A DNA stretch of 14,833 nucleotides from an uncultured Ruminococcus sp. GTDB lineage: Bacteria > Bacillota > Clostridia > Oscillospirales > Ruminococcaceae. The stretch is from positions 1 to 14,833 of the forward strand of contig UQXS01000036.1 of assembly GCA_900545125.1 (NCBI GenBank). The letters are read 5' to 3'. The translations under genes and the position numbers were made by a program. This document shows, in pieces, positions 1 through 7,340 of this stretch. The stretch's first letter is position 1. Each line of letters begins with the position of its first letter. The notes beneath the pieces were generated by a model. It saw nothing but the letters and a program-made list of their open reading frames with translations, did not search any database and was not told where the DNA came from.

Positions 1-166
1 GGTCGCCGTATCGGCTGTTGAATGCGGCTGCATCGACAGGACGATTCTGTGCGTCAACTGCCATTCCCTGACCGTAGCCGATTTTTGTTGTATCTGCGGA
101 ATAAACCGCTGTACAAGGTATCGAAGCTGCAATCATAAGAGATGCCGCAGGAGCTATTATTTTCAT
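1..166 (-). CDS. Secreted protein, N-terminal part (possible polysaccharide deacetylase)
   Basis: Only the first 55 codons lie in the window; the gene runs off the left edge. The ATG at 166 is preceded by GGAAGG 13 bases upstream, and no in-frame start lies closer to it. Residues 1-24 form a signal peptide with a short basic start, a hydrophobic stretch rich in Ala and Ile, and a likely cleavage around VYSA-D. The mature start contains YGQGMAVDAQNRP. This resembles the segment before the catalytic domain in some secreted polysaccharide deacetylases of gut Firmicutes, but that is recalled similarity and no catalytic residue is visible. A small hairpin (195-200 with 206-211) sits in the leader. 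The gene is exported; its function is unproven. Confidence 0.6.
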   Translation of the reverse strand, partial: MKIIAPAASLMIAASIPCTAVYSADTTKIGYGQGMAVDAQNRPVDAAAFNSRYGD

Positions 167-258
167 AGATTTTATAATTCCTTCCGAAATTAACTGCGGA
201 TTATCTCCGCAATAGTATTATGTTATTTTACCGGTGAATTATTAATGGAAAATTTATC

Positions 259-294
259 AAAAAACACCGGAAGCATTGTCCTGCTCCGGTGTTT
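259..294 (-). terminator. Intrinsic terminator of ireB
   Basis: A perfect 10-base inverted repeat (262-271 with 285-294) around a 13-base loop. On the minus strand it is followed by a run of six T. It lies 57 bases past the ireB stop and closes that single-gene transcript. The plus-strand side has only a short T run, so it mainly works leftward. Confidence 0.8.
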
Positions 295-350
295 CTGCAT
301 AAGTACCTTCCATGTGCGGAAGTTCTAAAACCTTTCCGGACGGTAACCGG

Positions 351-596
351 TCAGGTATTAAGATACGATCTCACAAGAACCTGCAAAAGTTCGTCACGGT
401 CAATGTGACGGATCAGATTCCTTGCATTGTTGTATGTGGTTATGTAGGTCGGATCCTCAGAAAGGATGTAGCCTACTATCTGATTAATGGGATTATAGCC
501 CTTCTGTGTAAGAGCATCATAAACTATGGTAAGGTTTTTTTTAAGTTCCGCTTCCTTATCCTCATTAACAGAGAAAGTCATTGTTTTATCAAACAT
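351..596 (-). CDS. ireB: IreB family regulatory phosphoprotein (UPF0297/YrzL)
   Basis: This 81-residue protein matches the IreB/YrzL family over its whole length. The hallmark block KGYNPINQIVGYILS is at residues 32-46, followed by EDPTYI, NNARNLIR and the C-terminal RDELLQVLVRSYL. In Enterococcus, IreB is a substrate of the PASTA-domain Ser/Thr kinase IreK, is phosphorylated on N-terminal threonines, and acts as a negative regulator of cephalosporin resistance. Thr5 and Thr7 here are candidate sites. The ATG at 596 has AGGAGG ten bases upstream. In many Firmicutes this gene sits between alaS and the ruvX homologue; here it stands alone with its own promoter and terminator. Family identity is very likely; the cell-envelope role is inferred from Enterococcus. 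Confidence 0.9.
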   Translation of the reverse strand: MFDKTMTFSVNEDKEAELKKNLTIVYDALTQKGYNPINQIVGYILSEDPTYITTYNNARNLIRHIDRDELLQVLVRSYLNT

Positions 597-654
597 TATT
601 TATCAGCCTCCTGATTGTAGAATACGAGTGATAATAAATATTTTCTCAATACTA

Positions 655-683
655 ATTATACTACAAAAATAGTAATTTTGCAA
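655..683 (-). promoter_or_regulatory. Sigma-A promoter of ireB
   Basis: On the minus strand TTGCAA (678-683) and a perfect TATAAT (655-660) are separated by 17 bases in an AT-rich region. Transcription would begin near 648, giving a leader of about 50 bases before the ireB start. Confidence 0.75.
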
Positions 684-769
684 TAGAAAATACCAATTTT
701 TTATTATATTTTTATCTCAGAGTATCCTTGCGTTTCCCAGATAATTCCAAATGTGCAAACATATGTACC

Positions 770-789
770 GCCCTGTTAAAACACAGGGC
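770..789 (-). terminator. Candidate hairpin after the DUF1540 gene
   Basis: A perfect 7-base stem (GCCCTGT at 770-776, ACAGGGC at 783-789) with a 6-base loop lies 18 bases past the DUF1540 stop. No T run follows on the minus strand, so it may be a weak terminator or a 3'-end stabilising hairpin. Confidence 0.4.
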
Positions 790-807
790 AATTCTGCATC
801 AGACAGC

Positions 808-990
808 TTATGAACAGCAGCCTGTTCTCTTTACAAAAGAATTGCAGTCTGTACACTCAGGAACAGTAGGGTTTGATTCATGAGTGCCTACGGAAATGCA
901 GTCCAGAGAGCAATAATTCTCTGTCACACAATTGTGCTGACACTGAGTTACTGTACACTTGATGTTGTCATTTTTCTTCTTGTTTTCCAT
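808..990 (-). CDS. DUF1540 domain small cysteine-rich protein
   Basis: A 60-residue protein with nine cysteines (12, 17, 21, 27, 31, 46, 49, 58, 59). The pattern IKCTVTQCxxNC, then YCSLDCISVGTHE, then ECTDCNSF is that of DUF1540, a family of small Firmicute proteins with no established function that may bind metal through the Cys cluster. There is no signal peptide or membrane segment. The start ATG at 990 has AGGAG eight bases upstream. It is divergent from the two-component system at 1196. The promoter-like element upstream resembles a sporulation (SigG) promoter, which would fit a forespore or spore protein, but that is inference. Confidence 0.8.
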   Translation of the reverse strand: MENKKKNDNIKCTVTQCQHNCVTENYCSLDCISVGTHESNPTVPECTDCNSFVKRTGCCS

Positions 991-1069
991 AAAATGATCT
1001 CCTTATAAACCGACCTGCTCTGCAAACTGCCGAGAGATCTGATATATTCTGTACATTTCTGCACAAAAT

Positions 1070-1099
1070 TATTATGGACATCTGCACTGATAATATTCA
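1070..1099 (-). promoter_or_regulatory. Candidate SigG-like promoter of the DUF1540 gene
   Basis: On the minus strand TGAATA (1094-1099) is followed after exactly 17 bases by CATAATA (1070-1076). The B. subtilis SigG consensus is about TGAATA-17/18-CATACTA. The match to SigA is weaker because the -35 box is poor. Transcription would begin about 73 bases before the DUF1540 start. Confidence 0.4.
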
Positions 1100-1107
1100 C
1101 AAATCTA

Positions 1108-1136
1108 TTGATTTTTTTTGGAAAAAGAAGTATACT
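1108..1136 (+). promoter_or_regulatory. Sigma-A promoter of the two-component operon
   Basis: TTGATT (1108-1113), a 17-base spacer and TATACT (1131-1136) precede the response regulator gene. The likely start point is near 1143. This places the promoter inside the longest open frame and so argues against the upstream TTG at 1118 as start codon. Confidence 0.7.
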
Positions 1137-1195
1137 TAAATCATGCAGAAATGCCGGAATATCATTCCTGCAAATTAATTAAAAGGTACAAAATT

Positions 1196-1873
1196 ATGAT
1201 ATATATGCTTGAAGATGACAGCGGAATAAGAGGATTTGTAACTTATGCTCTGCAAAATTCCGGATTTGAAACTATGGATTTTGAAACTCCATCCGATTTT
1301 TGGAATGCAATAAACCAGAAGATTCCGGAACTTATACTTCTGGACATTATGCTGCCCGAGGAGGACGGTATAACCATACTGAAAAAACTGCGGTCGTCAG
1401 CAGAAACCAAACAGCTCCCCGTTATCATGCTCAGCGCCAAGAGCACGGAATACGACAAAGTTACCGGTCTGGACTGCGGCGCTGACGACTATATTGCCAA
1501 ACCGTTCGGTACTCTTGAACTTATTTCACGCATCAGGGCGCTGCTCCGGAGAACCAATTCCGAACGCCCGGAAGATACATCATCTATCCGCATAGGAAAA
1601 CTCAGGATAGATCCTGAAAATCATGAAGTATACGCCAATGACATCCGCATATCCCTCACGCTGAAAGAATACGAACTCCTCATGGCACTTGTCACCAATA
1701 GAAATAAGGTTCTCTCACGAGATTCTCTCCTCCGGAAAGTCTGGGGATATGACTTCACCGGAGAAAGCCGCACGGTAGATGTTCACATCAGGACGCTGCG
1801 CTCAAAACTCGGCTCGTGCGGCGATATTATACGTACTGTCAGGGGAGTCGGCTACAAGGCGGGTGAAGATTGA
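1196..1873 (+). CDS. OmpR/PhoB-family response regulator
   Basis: A 225-residue two-domain regulator. The receiver domain is at about 1-115: acidic pocket D7/D8, phosphoacceptor D50 in LILLDIMLP, Ser80 and Lys102 in AKPF. A winged-helix DNA-binding domain of the OmpR type follows at about 128-225, ending in SRTVDVHIRTLRSKL and IRTVRGVGYK. The open frame extends back to a TTG at 1118, but the promoter lies there. The ATG at 1196 has AAAAGG nine bases upstream and gives the normal family start (MIYMLEDD), so it is preferred. A small hairpin (1156-1168) sits in the leader. The stop codon touches the kinase start, so the two are translationally coupled and the kinase is the expected partner. PhoP/PhoB-like by sequence, but no phosphate genes are nearby to prove that role. 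Confidence 0.93.
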   Translation: MIYMLEDDSGIRGFVTYALQNSGFETMDFETPSDFWNAINQKIPELILLDIMLPEEDGITILKKLRSSAETKQLPVIMLSAKSTEYDKVTGLDCGADDYIAKPFGTLELISRIRALLRRTNSERPEDTSSIRIGKLRIDPENHEVYANDIRISLTLKEYELLMALVTNRNKVLSRDSLLRKVWGYDFTGESRTVDVHIRTLRSKLGSCGDIIRTVRGVGYKAGED

Positions 1874-3193
1874 GTGTCAAAAAAAATATTTATCAGCATA
1901 CTCATCTGGTCAGCCGCCGCTGCTGCCATTTCGGCTATAACGGTAATCGAAATATCAGATATCCGAATCAGTACAGAGCTTATCAGGAACGCTGCCGTAT
2001 TTCTTGCGTTATTTACCGGAATATCCGCCGTTATATCATCCGTAATATCACGGCGTATTGTCAGACCTATATCAAAAATAGATCCCGATAAACCGAAACC
2101 AAGCAAGGATTGTCCGGAGCTTGATTTTCTTGTAGATAAACTCCGCAGTCAGAACAACCGTGTAAATCGTCAGGTCTATGAACTCAGCAGAAATCATGAC
2201 CAGTTCAGCCTGATAACGGAAAATATGGACGAGGGAATAATAATCGCAGACAAAAAACTTAATATACTGACCTGCAATTCCGGAGCAATGAAACTGCTGG
2301 GGATCAAAGACATCTCCGCCGGACAAAGCATATATGCCGTTAATAACAGCGAGGTTTTCCGCAGATGCATACAAAATGCCGCAGGCGGACTCAACTCCGA
2401 ATGCATGATAGAAACATCCGCCGGCGAAAGTGCTGTGATAGCCAGTCCGGCAGGAAGAACCGATACATTTAACGGGATTTTCATTCTTGTCATGGATATA
2501 ACCGAAAAGCGCAAGCTCGAAACAATGCGCCGTGAATTTACTTCAAATGTTTCTCATGAACTCAAAACGCCGCTGACAACTATCTACGGCATATCGGATA
2601 TGCTCGCCGGAGGTCTGGTGAAAAGCGGTGATGCGGCAGATTTCGGCGCACGCATACGAAACGAAGCAGACCGTCTTATCAAGCTTATAAACGATATCAT
2701 GGCTCTTTCAAAACTGGACGAAGCAGCCGTTCTCAGCGATGCGGAAGAAATCGACCTGTACGCCATGACAGCGGAAATTCTTGAACGTCTCGGTGAAAAC
2801 GCACTGTCAAAAAACATTGCCGTAAAACTTTCAGGAGATCATATTATATATACCGGAAACCGAACCGTTCTGGACGAGGTTATATATAACTTATGCGATA
2901 ACGGCATCAAATATAACAACGACGGCGGAACTCTTGAAATTAATGTTTCAAGAATACACAAAAATTTCGTTATCACTGTTTCAGATACGGGGATCGGCAT
3001 TCCCAGGGAACATCTTGACCGTATTTTTGAACGTTTTTATCGTGTTGACAAAAGCCGTTCAAGAAAGATCAAAGGAACAGGTCTGGGACTTTCGATCGTA
3101 AAGCATGGGGCAATGTATCACGGCGGAACAGTCAGAGTCGAAAGTACTCCGGGAAAAGGAACTGTTTTTACTGTAACCCTTCCGGAACAATAA
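1874..3193 (+). CDS. PhoR-like sensor histidine kinase with PAS domain
   Basis: A 439-residue membrane kinase starting with GTG directly after the regulator stop codon. Transmembrane segments are at about 5-26 and 39-59, leaving an outside loop of only some 12-15 residues. A short HAMP-like linker (RRIVRPISKID) is followed by a PAS domain at about 108-212. The dimerisation/phosphoacceptor domain has His228 in SNVSHELKTPL. The ATPase domain has the N box (Asn343 in NLCDNGIKYN), the G1 box DTGIGIP (371-377), FERFYRVD, and the G2 box GTGLGLSIVK (401-410). It should autophosphorylate and pass phosphate to D50 of the adjacent regulator. The tiny external loop suggests sensing in the membrane or by the cytoplasmic PAS domain. 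The signal is unknown and the PhoR name is only a likeness. Confidence 0.92.
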   Translation: MSKKIFISILIWSAAAAAISAITVIEISDIRISTELIRNAAVFLALFTGISAVISSVISRRIVRPISKIDPDKPKPSKDCPELDFLVDKLRSQNNRVNRQVYELSRNHDQFSLITENMDEGIIIADKKLNILTCNSGAMKLLGIKDISAGQSIYAVNNSEVFRRCIQNAAGGLNSECMIETSAGESAVIASPAGRTDTFNGIFILVMDITEKRKLETMRREFTSNVSHELKTPLTTIYGISDMLAGGLVKSGDAADFGARIRNEADRLIKLINDIMALSKLDEAAVLSDAEEIDLYAMTAEILERLGENALSKNIAVKLSGDHIIYTGNRTVLDEVIYNLCDNGIKYNNDGGTLEINVSRIHKNFVITVSDTGIGIPREHLDRIFERFYRVDKSRSRKIKGTGLGLSIVKHGAMYHGGTVRVESTPGKGTVFTVTLPEQ

Positions 3194-3200
3194 TCTTTTC

Positions 3201-3242
3201 AGGCAGCATCTCACAAAGCAGTTTCCTTGCATGATGCTGCCT
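3201..3242. terminator. Hairpin between convergent kinase and spoIIID genes
   Basis: A perfect 10-base stem (AGGCAGCATC at 3201-3210, GATGCTGCCT at 3233-3242) with a 22-base loop lies 7 bases after the kinase stop and 20 bases beyond the spoIIID stop. The plus side ends in CTTTATC, a weak T tract, and the minus side has none. It probably acts as a shared, not very strong terminator. Confidence 0.6.
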
Positions 3243-3261
3243 TTATCATATCCGGACAGAT

Positions 3262-3534
3262 CTACTGTCTTTTTTTCTTCTGTTCTGCTAATCCTTCGTA
3301 TTTCCGCTTAGTGGCAAGACCGCCTCTTATATGACGTTCCAGCTTGTTGATCTCAAGAATATCCTTTACTTTTGCGTACAGTTCCGGATCTTCTTTTCGG
3401 AGACGCTCGCTCACATCCTTATGTACTGTGCTTTTTGATATTCCGAATTTTTTTGCTGCGGCACGGACTGTTGTTTTGTTTTCCAGAATGTAATTTCCAA
3501 GAATTACTGCTCGTTCATCCTGCCGGGATCTCAA
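3262..3534 (-). CDS. spoIIID: Sporulation transcriptional regulator SpoIIID
   Basis: A 90-residue DNA-binding protein matching SpoIIID along its length: ERAVILGNYILENKTTVRAAAKKFG, the helix-turn-helix GISKSTVHKDVSERL (about residues 31-45), then the conserved RHIRGGLATKRKY. SpoIIID is the mother-cell regulator acting between SigE and SigK during sporulation. The start is a TTG at 3534, preceded by AAAGGGGG seven bases upstream; no ATG or GTG lies close by in frame. A lone gene here, convergent with the kinase. Its presence indicates a sporulating organism or one of sporulating ancestry. Confidence 0.93.
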   Translation of the reverse strand: MRSRQDERAVILGNYILENKTTVRAAAKKFGISKSTVHKDVSERLRKEDPELYAKVKDILEINKLERHIRGGLATKRKYEGLAEQKKKRQ

Positions 3535-3637
3535 TTTACCGCCCCCTTTGCAGTCTGCCCCGTTGCCGGAACAAACTCTTTATTTGCAGCTTTATATGTC
3601 TGCTGCTTTGTACTGCGCTGCATAAAGGCTGCAATAG

Positions 3638-3667
3638 ATTATATGCCGCAAATTTTATTTTTAATGC
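3638..3667 (-). promoter_or_regulatory. Candidate SigE-like promoter of spoIIID
   Basis: On the minus strand CATATAAT (3638-3645) matches seven of eight positions of the SigE -10 consensus CATACAHT. At 15 bases distance GCATTAA (3661-3667) matches the -35 consensus only partly. SigE control of spoIIID is known in Bacillus; the site itself is tentative, and TATAAT within it could also serve SigA. Confidence 0.3.
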
Positions 3668-3818
3668 AGATTCAGAGGAAACAACATTCACTTTTTTATT
3701 TCCGAAGATTTATCACAGACTTTTGGTGATATTTTACAAAAAATCCAACAAATTTTATATGTTATATTGCAAAGACGGCAACAAATAACTGATTTGTTTT
3801 CAATCAGCAATAAATGAC

Positions 3819-3847
3819 TTGAAACAATTTATATTTCATGATAAAAT
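3819..3847 (+). promoter_or_regulatory. Sigma-A promoter of the cellulosomal esterase
   Basis: TTGAAA (3819-3824), a 17-base spacer and TAAAAT (3842-3847). Transcription from about 3854 gives a leader of about 53 bases ahead of the esterase ribosome binding site. Confidence 0.7.
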
Positions 3848-3906
3848 GTAAATAACATTTTTGATATAACATTAGTAACATTATATTTGGAAAGGAATGA
3901 TCTGTC

Positions 3907-5616
3907 ATGAAAAAAAGTTTTATTAAGAAATCTTTGTGCAGCATCCTGACTGCAATGTTATGCATTGCAGGATCTGTAACAACTCCAGCCGCCAACGCCA
4001 ATCCGGAACAGCTTACAGGAACTGCGGACGGTTACTTCTTTAATTCAACTTTCGAGAACGGAACAGACAACTGGAAAGGCCGTGGCGATGCTAAGACAGA
4101 TCTGAACGGAATAGTTTCAAATTCCGGTACAAAATCTCTGTCTGTCACAGGCAGAACAGATTCGTGGAACGGTGCGGCTATCTCCCTTGATTCTTCAACA
4201 TTCGGGACAGGCAAAACTTACGCTTTCAGCATCAACGCAATGCAAAATACCACTGCATCGGAAGATTTTAAGCTTACACTCCAGTGCACTATCAACGGTG
4301 AAGAAAATTACATTAATGTTGCAAAGATTTCCGGATCAAAAGGCGAATGGGTACAGCTCTTAAACAACAGCTTTACTATTCCGGAAGGAGCTGCAAATCT
4401 TCTCCTTTATGTTGAAACTGAAAACAGCACAACAGATTTCTATATTGATGATGCTATCGGTGCTCCCGAAGGAAAAATCACTTCCGATACCCAGCCTGAT
4501 CCCGCAGATTACATTCCCGGAGATCTGGACAATGACAAGGTGATCGACGCTTTTGATGTTGCTCTTGAAAGACAGGCAATCATCAGTATGTTCACAGGAA
4601 CTCAGCCGCCAGCTGCCGCAGATGTAAACAGCGACGGTGCAGTCCGCATGGACGATCTTGTTCTTCTTTCAAATTACGTTCTTGGAAAAGAAAAGAAATT
4701 CCCCGAAAAGCCTGTTACAACCACAACCACAACCACAACACCGATACAGACTACTACCACAACAAAAAATCAGCCCTCCGGCGATCAATCCTACATGGAC
4801 AAGATAAGAGCATCAATGACAAATAATGTACCGGCATCCGCCACAAGCGGCAACAGCAATTACGGAACGCTTGAAAAAATCACTTACTACTCATCTACAG
4901 CAGGAAGAAATAAATCTGCTAACGTTCTTCTCCCCGACGGATACAGCACCAGCGAAAAATATCCTGTTCTATATGTAAATCACGGTATTTTCGGCGATGA
5001 AAACTCCATGATATCAGGCATGAGCATTCGTGAAATGGCAGGAAATCTTGCCCAGAGCGGTGAAGCGGAAAAAATGATAATCGTATTCCCACAGATGTTC
5101 TCCAGCAATACAATGACATCTCCCGGCGGTATGGATCAGGCAACCTGCGTAGGCTATGATATGTTTCTTGACGATCTTACCAAAGATCTCATGCCCTACA
5201 TAGAAAAGAATTATTCCATAAAGACAGGCAGAGAAAACACAGCTATCTCCGGTTTCTCAATGGGAGGACGAGAGTCTCTCTATATCGGCGTTATGCGTCC
5301 TGATCTTTTCGGATATATCGGCGCAGCCTGTCCTGCTCCCGGCGTTACTCCCGGTTCTGATATGTTCATGAGCCACCCCGGAAATATGCAGGAATCAGAA
5401 TTCAGAATCAAAGATACTTCAAATTATCCGTATCTGTGGCTTATTGCAGGCGGAACTAACGACGGCGTTGTAGGAACGTTCCCGAAGCAGTACCATGATA
5501 TACTGACTGCAAACGGTCAGGATCATATCTGGCAGGCAATTCAGGGCGGCGGTCATGATGCAAGCTGCGTTACTCCGATGATGTATAATTTCCTGAAGAA
5601 TATCTTCAAAGCATAA
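3907..5616 (+). CDS. Secreted cellulosomal esterase: CBM22-like, dockerin, CE1
   Basis: A 569-residue exported enzyme. Signal peptide 1-31; a CBM22-like beta-sandwich at about 42-187 (FENGTDNWKGRG, IDDAIG); a type I dockerin at about 203-262 with two calcium-loop segments (DLDNDKVIDAFD and DVNSDGAVRMDD); a Thr-rich linker (271-286); then an alpha/beta-hydrolase esterase domain to the end. Its nucleophile elbow is GFSMGG with Ser451; Asp519 (GGTNDG) and His550 (GGGHD) are the likely rest of the triad. The CE1 family removes feruloyl or acetyl groups from xylan. The dockerin would attach it to a scaffoldin cohesin outside the cell, and CBM22 would bind xylan. The start has GGAAAGGA ten bases upstream. 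It is transcribed alone, with its own promoter and terminator. The dockerin lies inside the chain rather than at an end. Exact substrate is not settled. Confidence 0.9.
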   Translation: MKKSFIKKSLCSILTAMLCIAGSVTTPAANANPEQLTGTADGYFFNSTFENGTDNWKGRGDAKTDLNGIVSNSGTKSLSVTGRTDSWNGAAISLDSSTFGTGKTYAFSINAMQNTTASEDFKLTLQCTINGEENYINVAKISGSKGEWVQLLNNSFTIPEGAANLLLYVETENSTTDFYIDDAIGAPEGKITSDTQPDPADYIPGDLDNDKVIDAFDVALERQAIISMFTGTQPPAAADVNSDGAVRMDDLVLLSNYVLGKEKKFPEKPVTTTTTTTTPIQTTTTTKNQPSGDQSYMDKIRASMTNNVPASATSGNSNYGTLEKITYYSSTAGRNKSANVLLPDGYSTSEKYPVLYVNHGIFGDENSMISGMSIREMAGNLAQSGEAEKMIIVFPQMFSSNTMTSPGGMDQATCVGYDMFLDDLTKDLMPYIEKNYSIKTGRENTAISGFSMGGRESLYIGVMRPDLFGYIGAACPAPGVTPGSDMFMSHPGNMQESEFRIKDTSNYPYLWLIAGGTNDGVVGTFPKQYHDILTANGQDHIWQAIQGGGHDASCVTPMMYNFLKNIFKA

Positions 5617-5622
5617 ATAAAA

Positions 5623-5660
5623 AGGCTTCCTGCCGTCACACGACAGGAAGCCTGATTTTT
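5623..5660. terminator. Bidirectional terminator between esterase and SCIFF maturase
   Basis: A perfect 10-base stem (AGGCTTCCTG at 5623-5632, CAGGAAGCCT at 5644-5653) with an 11-base loop. It is followed by GATTTTTTATT on the plus strand and by TTTTTATTT on the minus strand, so it can end both converging transcripts. Confidence 0.9.
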
Positions 5661-5670
5661 TATTATATTC

Positions 5671-7038
5671 TTATTCCTGCTCTCCGAAAAGCCGGATCGC
5701 TTTCAGCATTATGGCGCATTCAAGACGTTTCTTCTCAAGCTCGCAGGAAATCTTATGAGCTGTGTGGATGTCTCCCATATACTGGTAATTATTGGCATTG
5801 CATCCGCCGCTGCAATAGAATTTTGCCCAGCATTTTTTACAATCGGGCTTGGAATAAACATGAGCCGACGCAAAATCTGCTTTCATCTCCTGATTGAAAG
5901 TTCCCTCGTCAATATTGCCCATTTTATATTCGTCCATACCTACGAACTGATGACATGGATAAATGTCACCATCCGGCGTAACTGCAATGTAATCGTTGCC
6001 GCATCCGCATCCTCTGAGTCTCTTGATAGCGCACGGTCCCTGATCCAGATCAATCATGAAATGGAAGAAGTTGAACTTTCCGCCGTTTTTTTCGTTTTCA
6101 AGGATCTTACGTGCAAGAACCTCATATTCCTTGAAAACAGCCGGGAGTTCCTTTTCCGTCAGGGCAAATTCATCGGAATCCCCCACTACAGGTTCAATTG
6201 AGATCTGATCGAATCCCTCATTATAGAGAGCAAAAACGTCCTCGGAGAAATCAAGATTCTTCTTTGTGAAAGTTCCTCTCACATAGTATTCCTTATCGCC
6301 TCTTCCGGCAACAAGCTTTTTGTACATGGGAAGAATTTTATCGTAACTGCCCGTACCGTCAACACGGACACGGAAATAGTCATTAACTTCCTTTCTGCCG
6401 TCGATAGACAGTACCACGTTTGACATTTCCTTGTTGATAAAGTCGATCTTGTCATCGTCCAGAAGAAGTCCGTTTGTTGTTATTGTAAAGCGGAATTTTT
6501 TGTTATACTCTGCCTCACGGCTTCTGGCATATTTAACGATCTGCTTAACGACATCAAAATTCATAAGCGGTTCGCCGCCGAAGAAATCAAGTTCAAGGTT
6601 GGGTCTGTCGCCGGAATTTTCAAGCAGAAAATCAATAGCGTGTTTGCCGGTCTCAAAGGACATCAGCTTGCGTCCCTTTCCGAAATCGCCCGTGGAAGCG
6701 AAGCAGTACTTGCAGCGAAGATTACAGTCGTGAGCGATATTCAGGCACATTGCCTTGACAGGCGAAGCAACAGAATATTTTGCATATTTCTCGTAATCGT
6801 CGTCAGAAAAAAGGATCTTGTCATTGTAAAGTTCCACAATTTCCTGATAACATGACTCAATATCCTCTTTAGCATAGTGTCTCGACAGCTTTTCTATCAC
6901 CTTTTCACTGCAATGTTCGTCAAACGGAGGCTCGATATTGTCAAGAAGGTCGTATGTAAGCTCGTCCACGATATGAACTCCGCCGCTGTTTACGTCAAGA
7001 ACGATATTAAATCCGTTAAGCTTGTATTTATGTATCAT
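5671..7038 (-). CDS. scfB: Radical SAM SCIFF peptide maturase (thioether-forming)
   Basis: A 455-residue radical SAM/SPASM enzyme. The radical SAM motif CNLRCKYC supplies Cys105, Cys109 and Cys112 for the SAM-binding [4Fe-4S] cluster; DFFGGEPLMNF and TTNGLLLDDD follow. The C-terminal SPASM region has Cys336, 344, 346, 362, 400, 403, 409, 413 and 432 for auxiliary clusters. The preceding gene encodes the SCIFF precursor, so this is the enzyme (CteB/Tte1186-like) that forms Cys sulfur to alpha-carbon thioether bridges in it. The first about 90 residues are the expected peptide-recognition region. The open frame runs back to 7125, but that part contains an intrinsic terminator. The ATG at 7038 has GGAGAAAGG ten bases upstream and gives the usual family start (MIHKYKLNGFNIVLD). 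Confidence 0.93.
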   Translation of the reverse strand: MIHKYKLNGFNIVLDVNSGGVHIVDELTYDLLDNIEPPFDEHCSEKVIEKLSRHYAKEDIESCYQEIVELYNDKILFSDDDYEKYAKYSVASPVKAMCLNIAHDCNLRCKYCFASTGDFGKGRKLMSFETGKHAIDFLLENSGDRPNLELDFFGGEPLMNFDVVKQIVKYARSREAEYNKKFRFTITTNGLLLDDDKIDFINKEMSNVVLSIDGRKEVNDYFRVRVDGTGSYDKILPMYKKLVAGRGDKEYYVRGTFTKKNLDFSEDVFALYNEGFDQISIEPVVGDSDEFALTEKELPAVFKEYEVLARKILENEKNGGKFNFFHFMIDLDQGPCAIKRLRGCGCGNDYIAVTPDGDIYPCHQFVGMDEYKMGNIDEGTFNQEMKADFASAHVYSKPDCKKCWAKFYCSGGCNANNYQYMGDIHTAHKISCELEKKRLECAIMLKAIRLFGEQE

Positions 7039-7062
7039 ATTCAACATACCTTTCTCCATATG

Positions 7063-7090
7063 AAAAAACAGAGGCAGCGTGAACTGCCTC
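7063..7090 (-). terminator. Intrinsic terminator between SCIFF precursor and maturase genes
   Basis: On the minus strand a perfect 7-base stem (7084-7090 with 7071-7077, loop 6) is followed by TGTTTTTTC. It lies about 47 bases after the precursor stop and 25 bases before the maturase start. Partial read-through here would set a high precursor-to-enzyme ratio. Confidence 0.8.
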
Positions 7091-7137
7091 AAAAGCATTA
7101 TTTCAAAGCTTACAGCAAACTCCAAAAGCAGCTGTAA

Positions 7138-7275
7138 TTATCTCTCGCACTTCTGATTTGCAACTGTGCATGAAGTCTTGCAGGCAGACTGGCATGAAGC
7201 CTGACATTTACCGCAACCACCGTTCTTAGCGGATTCCTTGAGATTAGCCTTATTGATAGTCTTGATGTGTTTCAT
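7138..7275 (-). CDS. scfA: SCIFF ribosomally made peptide precursor (six Cys in 45 residues)
   Basis: Exactly 45 residues with exactly six cysteines (21, 24, 28, 32, 36, 43), the feature that names the SCIFF family. The leader MKHIKTINKANLK is followed by NGGCGKCQASCQSACKTSC. SCIFF peptides are nearly universal in Clostridia and are modified by the adjacent radical SAM enzyme to carry thioether bridges; the biological role of the product is not known. The start ATG has AGGAGG eight bases upstream. A strong promoter precedes it and a terminator separates it from the maturase, so it heads the operon and is likely the more abundant product. Confidence 0.95.
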   Translation of the reverse strand: MKHIKTINKANLKESAKNGGCGKCQASCQSACKTSCTVANQKCER

Positions 7276-7340
7276 TTTAAAAACCTCCTGTTTTCCAATT
7301 ACCGGCACTGTATTCACAGAGCCAACATATCTTTGTAATT

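Larger units (their letters stand above)
3535..3906. other. Intergenic region between spoIIID and esterase
   Basis: No convincing gene is present. The right part holds the esterase promoter (3819-3847) and ribosome binding site (GGAAAGGA, 3889-3896). The left part holds the spoIIID leader and a weak SigE-like element. The middle is AT-rich; an antisense open frame reaching across spoIIID into it has no ribosome binding site or recognisable domain. Confidence 0.6.

Noticed and set aside
1118..1195. N-terminal extension of the response regulator from a TTG at 1118
   Set aside because: A good promoter (-10 at 1131-1136) lies inside it, it has no ribosome binding site, and the ATG at 1196 gives the normal receiver-domain start.
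1196..3193. Naming the two-component pair phoP/phoR
   Set aside because: No pst, phoU or phosphatase genes are nearby and the sensor loop is unlike PhoR; family-level call only.
3372..3788. Plus-strand open frame opposite spoIIID
   Set aside because: Antisense to a clear SpoIIID gene, with no ribosome binding site and no family resemblance.
4719..4770. ACA/ACC-rich tandem repeat as a possible mobile or regulatory repeat
   Set aside because: It simply encodes the Thr-rich interdomain linker of the esterase.
5755..6201. Plus-strand open frame within the maturase gene
   Set aside because: Complement of conserved radical SAM/SPASM codons; no start signal.
7039..7125. N-terminal extension of the SCIFF maturase
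   Set aside because: It spans an intrinsic terminator and lies upstream of GGAGAAAGG; the family begins at the MIHKYKLNG segment.
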